Positions 1 through 5,750 of a DNA stretch of 5,750 nucleotides are shown piece by piece. Each line of letters opens with the position of its first letter. Within the stretch, counting starts at the first letter, position 1. Below the pieces are notes generated by a model. The model was not told the origin of the DNA, did no database searches, and saw nothing but the letters and a program-made list of their open reading frames with translations. A program made the translations under genes and the position numbers. Origin of the DNA: Peptostreptococcaceae bacterium (GTDB lineage: Bacteria > Bacillota > Clostridia > Peptostreptococcales > Anaerovoracaceae); assembly GCA_016650115.1 (NCBI GenBank), contig JAENWI010000105.1, positions 1 through 5,750 on the forward strand, in the 5' to 3' direction.

Positions 1-671
1 CTCTTAGCCAACTCCTCACCAGTGCCACTTATAATAATAGAACCAGTCTCGATTACATAAGCTCTATGCGCTATCGAAAGAGCCATACTTGCATTTTGTT
101 CAACAAGTAAAATTGTAGTTCCCGTACTATTGATGTCCTTAATAATTTCAAATATTTCACGAACAAGAAGAGGTGCCAGTCCCATAGAAGGTTCATCCAT
201 CAATAATATTCTAGGTCTCGACATCAACGCTCTTCCCATAGCAAGCATCTGCTGTTCTCCGCCAGACAATGTCCCAGCCGTCTGTTTTTTTCTGTCGCCT
301 AATATTGGAAAACGGTGATATACCATTTCTAGATCTCTTTTTATTTCAGCTTTGTCTTTTCTTAGAAAAGCACCCATCTCAAGATTTTCCAAAACACTCA
401 TTGGCGGAAATATTCTTCTTCCCTCAGGCACGTGTGAAATACCCATATGGACTCTATCAGGCGCAGGCAAACTTGTTATGTTTTTTCCTTCTAATAATAT
501 ATCACCACTAGTGGCCTTAATCAACCCCGAGATGGTACGCAAGGTTGTCGTTTTACCAGCTCCGTTAGCTCCAATTAAAGTAACAATTTCACCAGCATTT
601 ACAGTCAAGGAAATATCCTTCAGCGCATGGATAACTCCGTAATGTACGTTAAGATTTTTTATCTCAAGCAT
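1..671 (-). CDS. livF: LivF-type branched-chain amino acid ABC transporter ATPase (3' end cut by window)
   Basis: One of the two cytoplasmic ATPases that power the LivHM channel; it partners with LivG. The frame opens with ATG at 669-671 and stays open to the window edge, giving 223 codons; LivF proteins are usually about 235 residues, so only about a dozen C-terminal residues are missing. Visible motifs are Walker A GANGAGKT (residues 34-41), the LivF-type Q-loop region HVPEGRRIFPP (80-90), the ABC signature LSGGEQQ (135-141), Walker B RILLMDEP (154-161) and VEQN (190-193). The Q in VEQN sits where most ABC ATPases have the switch histidine; this is normal for LivF and separates it from LivG. 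The start overlaps the end of livG by 8 bp, and a GGGGAGG site inside livG lies 9 nt upstream, so the two are probably translationally coupled. Identity is firm; the exact substrate is not shown. Confidence 0.96.
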   Translation of the reverse strand, partial: MLEIKNLNVHYGVIHALKDISLTVNAGEIVTLIGANGAGKTTTLRTISGLIKATSGDILLEGKNITSLPAPDRVHMGISHVPEGRRIFPPMSVLENLEMGAFLRKDKAEIKRDLEMVYHRFPILGDRKKQTAGTLSGGEQQMLAMGRALMSRPRILLMDEPSMGLAPLLVREIFEIIKDINSTGTTILLVEQNASMALSIAHRAYVIETGSIIISGTGEELAK

Positions 672-1449
672 TGCTAACATCCTCCCCTAAATAAGCTTCA
701 ATTACTTTTTTATTAGCTCTAATCTCTTCGGGTTTACCAGACGCTATCATCATGCCATAATCCAAAACATAAATACGTTCACAAATCTTCATTACTAGAG
801 ACATATCGTGTTCTATTAAAAGAACGGTTAAGTCAAATTCTTTACGAATCCATCCTATTATTTCTGTTAATGCTGCAGTCTCATTAGGATTCATTCCAGC
901 TGCGGGTTCGTCGAGCAATAATATAGAAGGCTTTGTTGCCAATGCTCTTGCAATTTCAAGATGGCGCTGTTCACCATAAGGTAAGTTTTTGGCGAACTCA
1001 TTCTTTTTACCCGTTAAATGGAATATCTGTAAAAGTTTTTCAGCTTCCTCACGTATCCTGTCTTCTTCATTAAAGAACTTGTTAGGATGAAACAATGCGG
1101 CGGTCATATTATATTGCACGTTCATATGCATGGCGATACGCACATTATCAAGTACTGTTAAGTCCTTAAATAATCTGATGTTTTGAAATGTTCGAGCAAG
1201 TCCGGTTTTAGTAACATTATAAGGCTTTAACCCGCCAAGTTCTTTTATTTTACCGCCTTGATCCAATTTTATATTCCCTGAAGTCGGAACATATACACCT
1301 GTTAGTAAGTTGAACAATGTTGTTTTTCCAGCTCCATTAGGGCCAATTAGTCCTACAAGCTCTCCTTTTTCAATATGCAGACTCACATTGGAGACAGCCG
1401 TCAGCCCGCCAAAAGATTTTGTTAATTTTTCAACTGAAAGTAATGACAT
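664..1449 (-). CDS. livG: LivG-type branched-chain amino acid ABC transporter ATPase
   Basis: Second ATPase of the importer, 261 residues, a normal length for LivG. Motifs in order: Walker A GPNGAGKT (36-43); Q-loop ARTFQNIRLF (85-94) with Q89; the degenerate LivG signature LPYGEQRHLEIARAL (156-170) in place of LSGGQ; Walker B ILLLDEP (176-182) followed by AAGMNP, a LivG hallmark; and the switch histidine H214 in LIEHD. The stretch between the Q-loop and the signature carries the longer helical insert usual for LivG. The start is ATG at 1447-1449, preceded by a strong AGGGGGGAG site (1456-1464) in the 15-bp gap after livM. The stop is TGA at 664-666, overlapping the livF start. By family knowledge, LivG and LivF form a heterodimer with two composite ATP sites under LivH and LivM. 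No defects are seen. Confidence 0.97.
   Translation of the reverse strand: MSLLSVEKLTKSFGGLTAVSNVSLHIEKGELVGLIGPNGAGKTTLFNLLTGVYVPTSGNIKLDQGGKIKELGGLKPYNVTKTGLARTFQNIRLFKDLTVLDNVRIAMHMNVQYNMTAALFHPNKFFNEEDRIREEAEKLLQIFHLTGKKNEFAKNLPYGEQRHLEIARALATKPSILLLDEPAAGMNPNETAALTEIIGWIRKEFDLTVLLIEHDMSLVMKICERIYVLDYGMMIASGKPEEIRANKKVIEAYLGEDVSNA
681..687 (-). promoter_or_regulatory. Shine-Dalgarno site of livF inside the livG 3' end
   Basis: GGGGAGG on the minus strand, 9 nt before the livF ATG. It lies within the last codons of livG and fixes the livF start despite the 8-bp gene overlap. Confidence 0.85.
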
Positions 1450-1464
1450 TTTTGGCTCCCCCCT

Positions 1465-2415
1465 TTACTCAATTCTATCGTCTTTTTTTCTAAATTCAAA
1501 AAGATCAGTAATTTCTTTTGAACCCATCAATCCCTGAGGTCTGAAAATCATTATTACAACCAATATTGCCGCATAAACTATCATACGGACGGCTGTGAAT
1601 GACTGTAGGAACGTAGTTAACAGTGCAAGTAGTATTGCTGCAATGACAGATCCGGTAATACTTCCCATACCACCTAAAACGACAATTACAAGAATATCAA
1701 TTGATTTCAGGAACCCAAATAAATCTGGCTTTAGGAAATAGAAATATGATGCATAAAGAGCTCCTGCCACTCCAGCAAAGAAAGCTCCAAGTGCAAATGC
1801 CATTACCTTGTGTTTTGTTGTATTAATACCCATTGACTCTGCTGCAATCTCATCCTCTCGAATAGAAATGCAGGCACGGCCATGAGATGATCTAATGAAA
1901 TTATTAATTATTATTATAGTTGCAACTGTAAAAAAGCAAAGCCATAGCCAGTTTGCAAATCTAGGGATTCCATTCAATCCTGCCGCTCCATTTGTAATCT
2001 CCATATTTAGAAAAATTACACGGATAATTTCAGCCATACCTAACGTTGCAATGGCAAGATAATCTCCCTTTAATCTTAACGTTGGAATGCCAATCAGAAC
2101 ACCAACAAAAGCAGCCGCAAATGCTCCCGCAATAACACCTAATAGGAATCCATAAGTTGATGGGATTCGCATCATAATTATTGCACAAACATAGGCACCA
2201 ATTGACATAAATCCTGCATGTCCAAGAGAAAACTGGCCGGTAAAACCTGTAACAAGGTTTAGACTAACCGCTAATATAATATTAATGCAGATTGTTGCAA
2301 TTGTAATCTGATAAAAACTATTTAGTATTCCTATCGACATAAGCAACTGAACAATAGCAAAAGCCAATAAAATAGATCCTAAAATCATTATATTCTTTTT
2401 TGTTAATACCCTCAT
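1465..2415 (-). CDS. livM: LivM-type branched-chain amino acid ABC transporter permease
   Basis: Integral membrane half of the channel, 316 residues. Hydrophobic segments begin near residue 9 (about 9-30) and recur through to about residue 300. Family hallmarks are NLVTGFTGQFSLGHAGF (53-69), LRLKGDYLAIATLGMAEIIR (113-132), the cytoplasmic coupling stretch ISIREDEIAAESMGI (183-197) that contacts the ATPases, and the late LGGMGSITGSVIAA motif. The C-terminus is charged and cytoplasmic (FRKKDDRIE). The start is ATG at 2413-2415, with AGAAGG (2424-2429) 8 nt upstream. That site lies in the last codons of livH, and the genes are only 3 bp apart, implying co-translation. LivM is distinguished from LivH by its longer N-terminus and the GQFSLGHAGF motif. 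Which amino acid it passes cannot be read from the permease. Confidence 0.96.
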   Translation of the reverse strand: MRVLTKKNIMILGSILLAFAIVQLLMSIGILNSFYQITIATICINIILAVSLNLVTGFTGQFSLGHAGFMSIGAYVCAIIMMRIPSTYGFLLGVIAGAFAAAFVGVLIGIPTLRLKGDYLAIATLGMAEIIRVIFLNMEITNGAAGLNGIPRFANWLWLCFFTVATIIIINNFIRSSHGRACISIREDEIAAESMGINTTKHKVMAFALGAFFAGVAGALYASYFYFLKPDLFGFLKSIDILVIVVLGGMGSITGSVIAAILLALLTTFLQSFTAVRMIVYAAILVVIMIFRPQGLMGSKEITDLFEFRKKDDRIE

Positions 2416-2418
2416 TTA

Positions 2419-3297
2419 TTACACCTTCTCTCTTGTATTTTTTCCAAGAAGACCAGATGGTTTTAAAATTAGTATAATAATTAAAAATGCAAAAACGGCT
2501 GCATCTCTATACATGGAATTTCCATAACCTGAAACTAATGTTTCTAAAATTCCAATAGAAAGTCCCCCTATCATTGCACCTGGTATGCTTCCAATTCCTC
2601 CAAATACTGCAGCAACAAAAGCTTTCAAACCAGGCATGATTCCCATGAGCGGATCAATTGAATTGTAATATATACCCACCAATACTCCGGCAGCACCTGC
2701 AAATGCAGAACCAATTGCAAAAGTAAACGAAATTGTGCGATCTACCCTAATCCCCATTAATTCTGCAGCATCTTTATCTATAGAGACAGCGCGCATTGCC
2801 TTTCCTGTCTTTGTTTTATGAACAATAAATTGTAATAGAATCATTAGAGCAATAGCAGTGACAACGATATAAATCTGCTGCATATTAATGATTACTTCTC
2901 CTATATGAAATGCCTTATCCGTTAATAATTCAGGATAAGAACGTACTTCCGCGCCAACAAAAAACATCATTACATATTCTAATAGTAAAGATACGCCAAT
3001 AGCTGTAATCAAAACCGCTATTCTTGAAGAGTTTCTCAATGGCTTATAAGCTATTTTTTCCACCAATACCCCCAATGCAGCACATGCCAGCATAGAAATA
3101 ATAAGGGCAGGGAAAAATCCCAGGTTTGCGTAAGTCGTGGCAGCAAAACCAATATAGGCTCCTATCATATACACATCTCCATGCGCAAAGTTAATAAGCT
3201 TAATAATTCCATATACCATAGTATAACCTAGGGCAATCAGAGCATAGATACTTCCTAATGAAATACCGTTAACCATCTGTTGTAAAAATTGATCCAA
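2419..3297 (-). CDS. livH: LivH-type branched-chain amino acid ABC transporter permease, TTG start
   Basis: Other membrane half of the channel, 292 residues from the start chosen here. The N-terminus MDQFLQQMVNGISLGSIYAL is the classic LivH opening. It is followed by LGYTMVYGIIKLINFAHGD (23-41) and VYMIGAY, the coupling-loop stretch TGKAMRAVSIDKDAAELMGI, the FGGIGSIPGAMIGG motif and the end LKPSGLLGK. The start is TTG at 3295-3297, because a near-perfect GGAGGTG site (3305-3311) lies 7 nt upstream and homologues begin at this point. The frame stays open to an upstream TTG at 3337-3339, but using that would place the ribosome site inside the gene and add 14 residues foreign to the family. It follows livK after a 123-bp gap holding a hairpin and a promoter candidate, and it is 3 bp from livM. 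Eight or so hydrophobic segments are apparent. Confidence 0.95.
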   Translation of the reverse strand: MDQFLQQMVNGISLGSIYALIALGYTMVYGIIKLINFAHGDVYMIGAYIGFAATTYANLGFFPALIISMLACAALGVLVEKIAYKPLRNSSRIAVLITAIGVSLLLEYVMMFFVGAEVRSYPELLTDKAFHIGEVIINMQQIYIVVTAIALMILLQFIVHKTKTGKAMRAVSIDKDAAELMGIRVDRTISFTFAIGSAFAGAAGVLVGIYYNSIDPLMGIMPGLKAFVAAVFGGIGSIPGAMIGGLSIGILETLVSGYGNSMYRDAAVFAFLIIILILKPSGLLGKNTREKV

Positions 3298-3304
3298 GGT
3301 GTTG

Positions 3305-3311
3305 CACCTCC
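3305..3311 (-). promoter_or_regulatory. Shine-Dalgarno site that fixes the livH TTG start
   Basis: GGAGGTG on the minus strand, 7 nt before TTG at 3297. It is the best ribosome site in the window and rules out the longer reading that starts at 3339. Confidence 0.9.
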
Positions 3312-3337
3312 AAATATAGTTTATAGCATTAAATAAC

Positions 3338-3373
3338 AATTAAGTTAGAGTAACTCTTTACTCTAACTTAATT
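3338..3373 (-). terminator. Perfect 16-bp inverted repeat between livK and livH; attenuator or mRNA-processing hairpin
   Basis: The arms at 3338-3353 and 3358-3373 are exact reverse complements (AATTAAGTTAGAGTAA and its complement) around a 4-nt loop. The stem is AT-rich, with three G-C pairs. In the liv transcription direction the stem is followed by GTTATTTAATG, which is U-rich but not a clean U-run, so it would be at best a leaky terminator. Its position after the binding-protein gene and before the permease genes fits the common arrangement in which a hairpin keeps binding-protein message more abundant than transporter message. It could equally be a DNA operator, since the promoter candidate at 3374-3402 would start transcription inside it. 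Confidence 0.6.
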
Positions 3374-3402
3374 ATTATAAGTGTTTTTTAATAATTAATC
3401 AA
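3374..3402 (-). promoter_or_regulatory. Sigma-A type promoter candidate for livHMGF
   Basis: On the minus strand, TTGATT (3397-3402) is followed after exactly 17 nt by a consensus TATAAT (3374-3379). Predicted initiation is near 3367, inside the upstream arm of the inverted repeat. The region is very AT-rich, so a chance match is possible; the fit is 4/6 and 6/6 with ideal spacing. Confidence 0.4.
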
Positions 3403-3422
3403 ACATAATCTTCGTTATGTTT
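3401..3422 (-). repeat. Small stem-loop abutting the livK stop codon
   Basis: The 8-bp arms AAACATAA (3401-3408) and TTATGTTT (3415-3422) are perfect complements around a 6-nt loop. The arm at 3415-3422 includes the first two bases of the livK stop codon complement (TAA at 3421-3423). No U-run follows, so it is not a good terminator. It could protect the 3' end of a livK transcript together with the larger hairpin downstream, or be chance in AT-rich DNA. Confidence 0.35.
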
Positions 3423-4593
3423 ATTTAGGGTCTACCTTAACGCTTGTAGTCTGAACACCGTCTTTTAATCCGATTACTACAATTGACTTAATAGGATTAT
3501 GATCTGCACCCATGCTAAATGTTCCAGTTACCCCGGCAAAGCCCTGAGTATCTGCAAGAGCATCTTTAATAGCTACAGGATCAACTGAACCAGCACGTTT
3601 GATTGCATCAGCAACATACATACCAAGGTCATAACCCAGTGCATTAAATGCATTTGGTTCAACGCCATACTTTTCTGTATAAGCTTTAATAAAGTTCTGA
3701 ACCATAGGATCCTGATCTAATGATGAATAATGATTTGAGAAATAAACATCATTAAGAGCTTTAGCTCCAGCAAGCTCTAATAGAACTGGTGAATCAAATC
3801 CATCTGCGCCAAGTATTGGAGCAGTAATTCCAAGGTCACGAGCTTGTTTGATAACAAGACCAGCCTCCTGATAATATCCAGGAAGGAAAATCACATCAAA
3901 ATCTTTATTCCTTATGGAAGTAAGAATTGCGTTGAAATCTTTATCCTTTCCAACATATCCTTCTTGTGCAACAATAGTTCCACCGGAAGCCTCAAATGTT
4001 GTAACAAAGTTTTTTGCAAGGCCTTCAGCATAGTCACTTGATTTATCCTGAATGATTACAGCATTCTTTGCACTCAAATTGTTTGATGCGAAGTTAGCCA
4101 TTGTAACTCCCTGGAATGAATCATTAAAGCAAAGACGGAAAACAAAATCATTTACTTTTCCGGCTGCATCAACAGTAACCCCTTTATCTGCAGTTGCAGA
4201 TGCTGAAATAATTGGAATTTGATTTTCGGTAGCTACTGGAATTGTTGCCATATAGTTACCTGAAGTTGCAGGGCCGAGAACAGCTACAACGCCTTCTTGA
4301 ACCATAAGTCTTGTTGCAAGAGAAGTTGCTTCTGCAGCATCAGACTTATTGTCTAATTTCACAGGAACAATCTGCATTCCGTTAACACCGCCAGCAGCAT
4401 TAATTTCGTCGAATGCCATCAGGATTCCATTTACGGATGCTTCACCATAAGAGGCAACAGCGCCGGATAATTCGTAGTTAATGCCGATTTTAACTTCAGT
4501 CGGTGTTTCTTCGGTTGGTGTTGCTCCGCCGCAGCCAGCAAGTGAACCTATCACTAATAAAAGTGCAAGTACTAAAATAAGATTTTTTTTCAT
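3421..4593 (-). CDS. livK: Branched-chain amino acid-type ABC transporter substrate-binding lipoprotein
   Basis: Extracellular receptor of the importer, 390 residues, Peripla_BP_6 (LivJ/LivK) family. The N-terminus is a lipoprotein signal: KK, a hydrophobic core (4-18) and lipobox LAGC with C21 as the lipidated residue. An acidic T/P/E-rich linker (24-33) follows. Lobe motifs are IGINYELSGAVASYGE (36-51), GILMAFDEINAAGGVNG (56-72) and VAVLGPATSG (103-112). The positions that hold the alpha-amino and carboxylate groups in E. coli LivJ appear conserved: T110-S111-G112, SASAT (130-134), Y188 in SDYAEGLA, GYYQEAG (239-245), and an acidic residue at D264 in GADGFDS. This supports an amino-acid ligand, but not which one. 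The start is ATG at 4591-4593 with AAGGAG (4606-4611) 12 nt upstream. It has its own promoter candidate and is followed by two stem-loops before livH. The symbol livK is by family and position; LivJ is equally possible. Confidence 0.94.
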   Translation of the reverse strand: MKKNLILVLALLLVIGSLAGCGGATPTEETPTEVKIGINYELSGAVASYGEASVNGILMAFDEINAAGGVNGMQIVPVKLDNKSDAAEATSLATRLMVQEGVVAVLGPATSGNYMATIPVATENQIPIISASATADKGVTVDAAGKVNDFVFRLCFNDSFQGVTMANFASNNLSAKNAVIIQDKSSDYAEGLAKNFVTTFEASGGTIVAQEGYVGKDKDFNAILTSIRNKDFDVIFLPGYYQEAGLVIKQARDLGITAPILGADGFDSPVLLELAGAKALNDVYFSNHYSSLDQDPMVQNFIKAYTEKYGVEPNAFNALGYDLGMYVADAIKRAGSVDPVAIKDALADTQGFAGVTGTFSMGADHNPIKSIVVIGLKDGVQTTSVKVDPK

Positions 4594-4605
4594 ATTGTGT
4601 AAACA

Positions 4606-4611
4606 CTCCTT
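4606..4611 (-). promoter_or_regulatory. Shine-Dalgarno site of livK
   Basis: AAGGAG on the minus strand, 12 nt from the ATG, slightly long spacing. The bases between it and the start include the dyad GTGTTTACAC (4597-4606), which could fold weakly or simply be chance. Confidence 0.7.
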
Positions 4612-4627
4612 CTTTAAATTTGAGTCA

Positions 4628-4656
4628 ATCTTATTATATTTTTATGTTATTGTCAA
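4628..4656 (-). promoter_or_regulatory. Promoter candidate for the liv operon upstream of livK
   Basis: On the minus strand a consensus TTGACA (4651-4656) is followed after 17 nt by TAAGAT (4628-4633), a 4/6 match. A perfect TATAAT (4633-4638) also overlaps this spot, but only 12 nt from TTGACA, which is too close for standard pairing. Either way, initiation would fall near 4621-4626, giving a leader of roughly 30 nt, too short for a riboswitch or T-box. The rest of the 93-bp gap holds no other feature I can support. Confidence 0.55.
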
Positions 4657-4660
4657 CAAT
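4649..4660 (-). promoter_or_regulatory. Dyad ATTGT-N2-ACAAT on the livK -35 box; possible operator
   Basis: The 12-bp sequence ATTGTCAACAAT has perfect 5-bp arms around 2 bp and completely covers the TTGACA element, so a bound protein would block or alter RNA polymerase. The inner TNGT...ACNA pattern resembles sites of the GntR/FadR family, but the assignment is inference from a short motif in AT-rich DNA. Confidence 0.3.
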
Positions 4661-4686
4661 TTTAAAGATTATAAGTTGTGTTAATA

Positions 4687-5217
4687 TCACAAAAAAATAT
4701 TTTCCCCTTCTGTATCTATTGCCACGACTGCCGGGAAATTCTCCACCTCTAACTTATAAATAGCTTCTGCCATTAAATCTTCATAACCTGCTACTTCAAA
4801 CTTTTTTATGCAATTTGAATAGAGTGCTCCGGCTCCGCCTATGGCACTCAGGTAGACGGCTTTATACTTTTTAATGCCATCCATGACTTCCTGTGATCTC
4901 TTGCCTTTACCTATCATGATTTTCATACCCTTTTCCAAGAGTGGCAAAGTAAGTTTATCCATTCTAGAGCTGGTGGTCGGACCTATTGACCCAACAATTT
5001 TACCTGGCCGCTTCGGTGATGGTCCACAATAATATACAGCTGCGTTTACTAGGGATATGGGGATGGCTGCTCCTTCATCTAATTCTTTTATCATTCGCAT
5101 ATGGGCCTGATCTCTTGCAGTGTAAATTGTTCCGTTTATATAAACCATTTGTCCGACCTTCAGCTTATTTAATGCAGCTTCATCTGCCGGCAGATTTAAA
5201 ATTATTCTTTGTTCCAT
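4687..5217 (-). CDS. fumB: Class I (Fe-S) fumarate hydratase beta subunit
   Basis: Small subunit of the two-subunit iron-sulfur fumarase, which reversibly hydrates fumarate to L-malate in the cytoplasm. It has 176 residues from ATG at 5215-5217, typical for the C-terminal/beta module. Family motifs are INGTIYTARDQAHMRM (27-42) with the conserved R35-D36 and H39, YYCGPSP (62-68), GSIGPTTSSRMD (76-87), IGKG (102-105) and AIGGAGALY (125-133). A GTG six bases upstream (5223) is in frame, but it lies within the ribosome site GAGGTG, so it cannot be the start. The stop is TGA at 4687-4689; the gene ends 93 bp before livK with no clear terminator hairpin. The same fold serves L-tartrate dehydratase (TtdB), and sequence alone does not fully exclude that; fumarase is the more likely role. 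The fumB symbol follows two-subunit usage and does not mean E. coli FumB. Confidence 0.9.
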   Translation of the reverse strand: MEQRIILNLPADEAALNKLKVGQMVYINGTIYTARDQAHMRMIKELDEGAAIPISLVNAAVYYCGPSPKRPGKIVGSIGPTTSSRMDKLTLPLLEKGMKIMIGKGKRSQEVMDGIKKYKAVYLSAIGGAGALYSNCIKKFEVAGYEDLMAEAIYKLEVENFPAVVAIDTEGENIFL

Positions 5218-5220
5218 ATT

Positions 5221-5226
5221 CACCTC
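5221..5226 (-). promoter_or_regulatory. Shine-Dalgarno site of the fumarase beta subunit
   Basis: GAGGTG on the minus strand, with GAGG 5 nt before the ATG at 5217. It begins at the last base of the alpha-subunit TAG stop (5226-5228), so translation of the two subunits is probably coupled. Its GTG is the in-frame but unlikely alternative start. Confidence 0.75.
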
Positions 5227-5750
5227 TATAACTCTATTGTTTTTCTACGAAGGGCATGGCAGTTAATATTCACTGCAACAGGAAGTCCTGCCAGGTGGGT
5301 CGGATATTTTTCTGCAAATACTTCCAGGGCTGTTGTCGTTCCGCCAAAACCCATAGGCCCTATATTCAGTTCATTAATCTGCTTTAATAAGTTTTCTTCA
5401 AGTTCCTTTAAAAAAGCATCCTGGCTTCTTTCTCCAATAGGCCTGAACAGGGCTTTTTTGGCCATTGCAGCTGCTTTATCCATCGCACCGCCTATTCCTA
5501 TGCCAATGACCAAAGGAGGACAAGGATTGCCTCCTGCGTTCTTAATCGTATCAAGGACAAACTCTATAATGCCAGGGACGCCTTCAGACGGCGTCATCAT
5601 CTTCACCTTTCCCATATTTTCGCTTCCAAAACCTTTTAAAAGTATGGATAGTTTAATTTTATCCCCTGGAACCAGTTCATAATTAATGATTGCGGGTGTA
5701 TTATCCTTCGTGTTTATTCTGGTAATTGGATCCACAATCGATTTTCGCAG
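5226..5750 (-). CDS. fumA: Class I (Fe-S) fumarate hydratase alpha subunit (5' end outside window)
   Basis: The C-terminal 174 residues of the catalytic, cluster-bearing subunit; the family is about 280 residues, so roughly 100 N-terminal residues, including the first cluster cysteine (CQDTG-type motif), lie beyond the edge. The frame is open through 5750 (LRKSIVDPITR...), so the GTG at 5735 is internal. Hallmarks are NTKDNTPA (13-20 of the visible part), KGFGSENMGKVKMMTPSEG (39-57), AGGNPCPPLVIGIGIGG (72-88), GPMGFGGTTTAL (131-142) and AVNINCHALRR (159-169). The only two cysteines, C77 and C164, sit in the two conserved motifs expected to supply two of the three [4Fe-4S] ligands. The stop is TAG at 5226-5228, 8 bp before the beta subunit. 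An L-tartrate dehydratase alpha (TtdA) identity is a less likely alternative. Enzymes of this class are typically oxygen-sensitive, fitting an anaerobe. Confidence 0.93.
   Translation of the reverse strand: MRKSIVDPITRINTKDNTPAIINYELVPGDKIKLSILLKGFGSENMGKVKMMTPSEGVPGIIEFVLDTIKNAGGNPCPPLVIGIGIGGAMDKAAAMAKKALFRPIGERSQDAFLKELEENLLKQINELNIGPMGFGGTTTALEVFAEKYPTHLAGLPVAVNINCHALRRKTIEL

Noticed and set aside
190..193. Missing switch histidine in LivF (VEQN at residues 190-193) as a defect
   Set aside because: Glutamine at this position is normal in LivF proteins, and the partner LivG keeps the histidine; not a mutation.
130..642. Three overlapping plus-strand open frames opposite livF
   Set aside because: They lie antisense to livF, which has complete ABC ATPase motifs; the plus-strand translations show no domain-like sequence and overlap each other in different frames.
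664..671. The livG/livF overlap as a possible frameshift
   Set aside because: Both frames are intact with full motifs, and livF has its own ribosome site; an 8-bp overlap is normal for coupled genes.
1310..1537. Plus-strand open frame across the livG/livM junction
   Set aside because: It is the complement of the livG Walker A region and the livM C-terminus, with no sensible product; a shadow frame.
3844..4041. Plus-strand open frame inside livK
   Set aside because: Antisense to the conserved second lobe of the binding protein; no ribosome site or recognisable protein features.
4594..4627. T-box or riboswitch leader for amino-acid control of livK
   Set aside because: The predicted leader is only about 30 nt and the whole gap is 93 bp, too short for a T-box or known amino-acid riboswitch.
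4657..4671. Possible CodY box upstream of livK
   Set aside because: AATTTTAAAGATT and flanks match the consensus AATTTTCNGAAAATT poorly after the first six bases; not better than expected in AT-rich DNA.
4481..4684. Plus-strand open frame across the livK start and upstream gap
   Set aside because: Its first half is the complement of the lipoprotein signal region; the remainder is translated AT-rich intergenic DNA.
4986..5682. Plus-strand open frames opposite the fumarase genes, the longest 157 codons
   Set aside because: Both lie antisense to strongly conserved class I fumarase sequence; their length follows from codon composition of the real genes.

Overview
The window reads as ordinary metabolic chromosome from a low-GC Gram-positive bacterium, most likely an anaerobic member of the Clostridia/Firmicutes. 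The reasons are AT-rich sequence, strong purine-rich Shine-Dalgarno sites (GGAGGTG, GGGGAGG, AGGGGGGAG), a TTG start codon, a lipoprotein-anchored solute-binding protein, and a two-subunit oxygen-sensitive class I fumarase. The species cannot be named from the sequence. Every gene lies on the minus strand, so the reading order runs from high to low coordinates.

Layout in transcription order: (1) 5750-5226, the C-terminal part of the class I (Fe-S) fumarate hydratase alpha subunit, cut by the window edge; (2) 5217-4687, the complete fumarase beta subunit, 8 bp downstream; (3) 4686-4594, a 93-bp AT-rich gap with a promoter candidate and a small dyad; (4) 4593-3421, a branched-chain amino acid family substrate-binding lipoprotein (LivK/LivJ type); (5) 3420-3298, a 123-bp gap with a perfect 16-bp inverted repeat and a second promoter candidate; (6) 3297-2419 livH, 2415-1465 livM, 1449-664 livG and 671-1 livF (cut after 223 codons), packed with gaps of 3 and 15 bp and an 8-bp overlap.

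The five liv genes form a complete HAAT-family ABC importer. The lipoprotein LivK captures an amino acid outside the membrane, LivH and LivM form the channel, and LivG and LivF supply the two ATPase sites. The fumarase pair interconverts fumarate and malate. It is adjacent and co-directional, but a promoter candidate separates it from livK, so a functional link is not shown. No gap exceeds 300 bp. I see no RNA gene, mobile element, CRISPR array or phage gene.

I found no undescribed system. The points worth a second look are regulatory or annotational: the hairpin and promoter candidate splitting livK from livHMGF, the dyad on the livK -35 box, and two gene starts (livH, fumB) that should be shortened relative to the longest reading frame.
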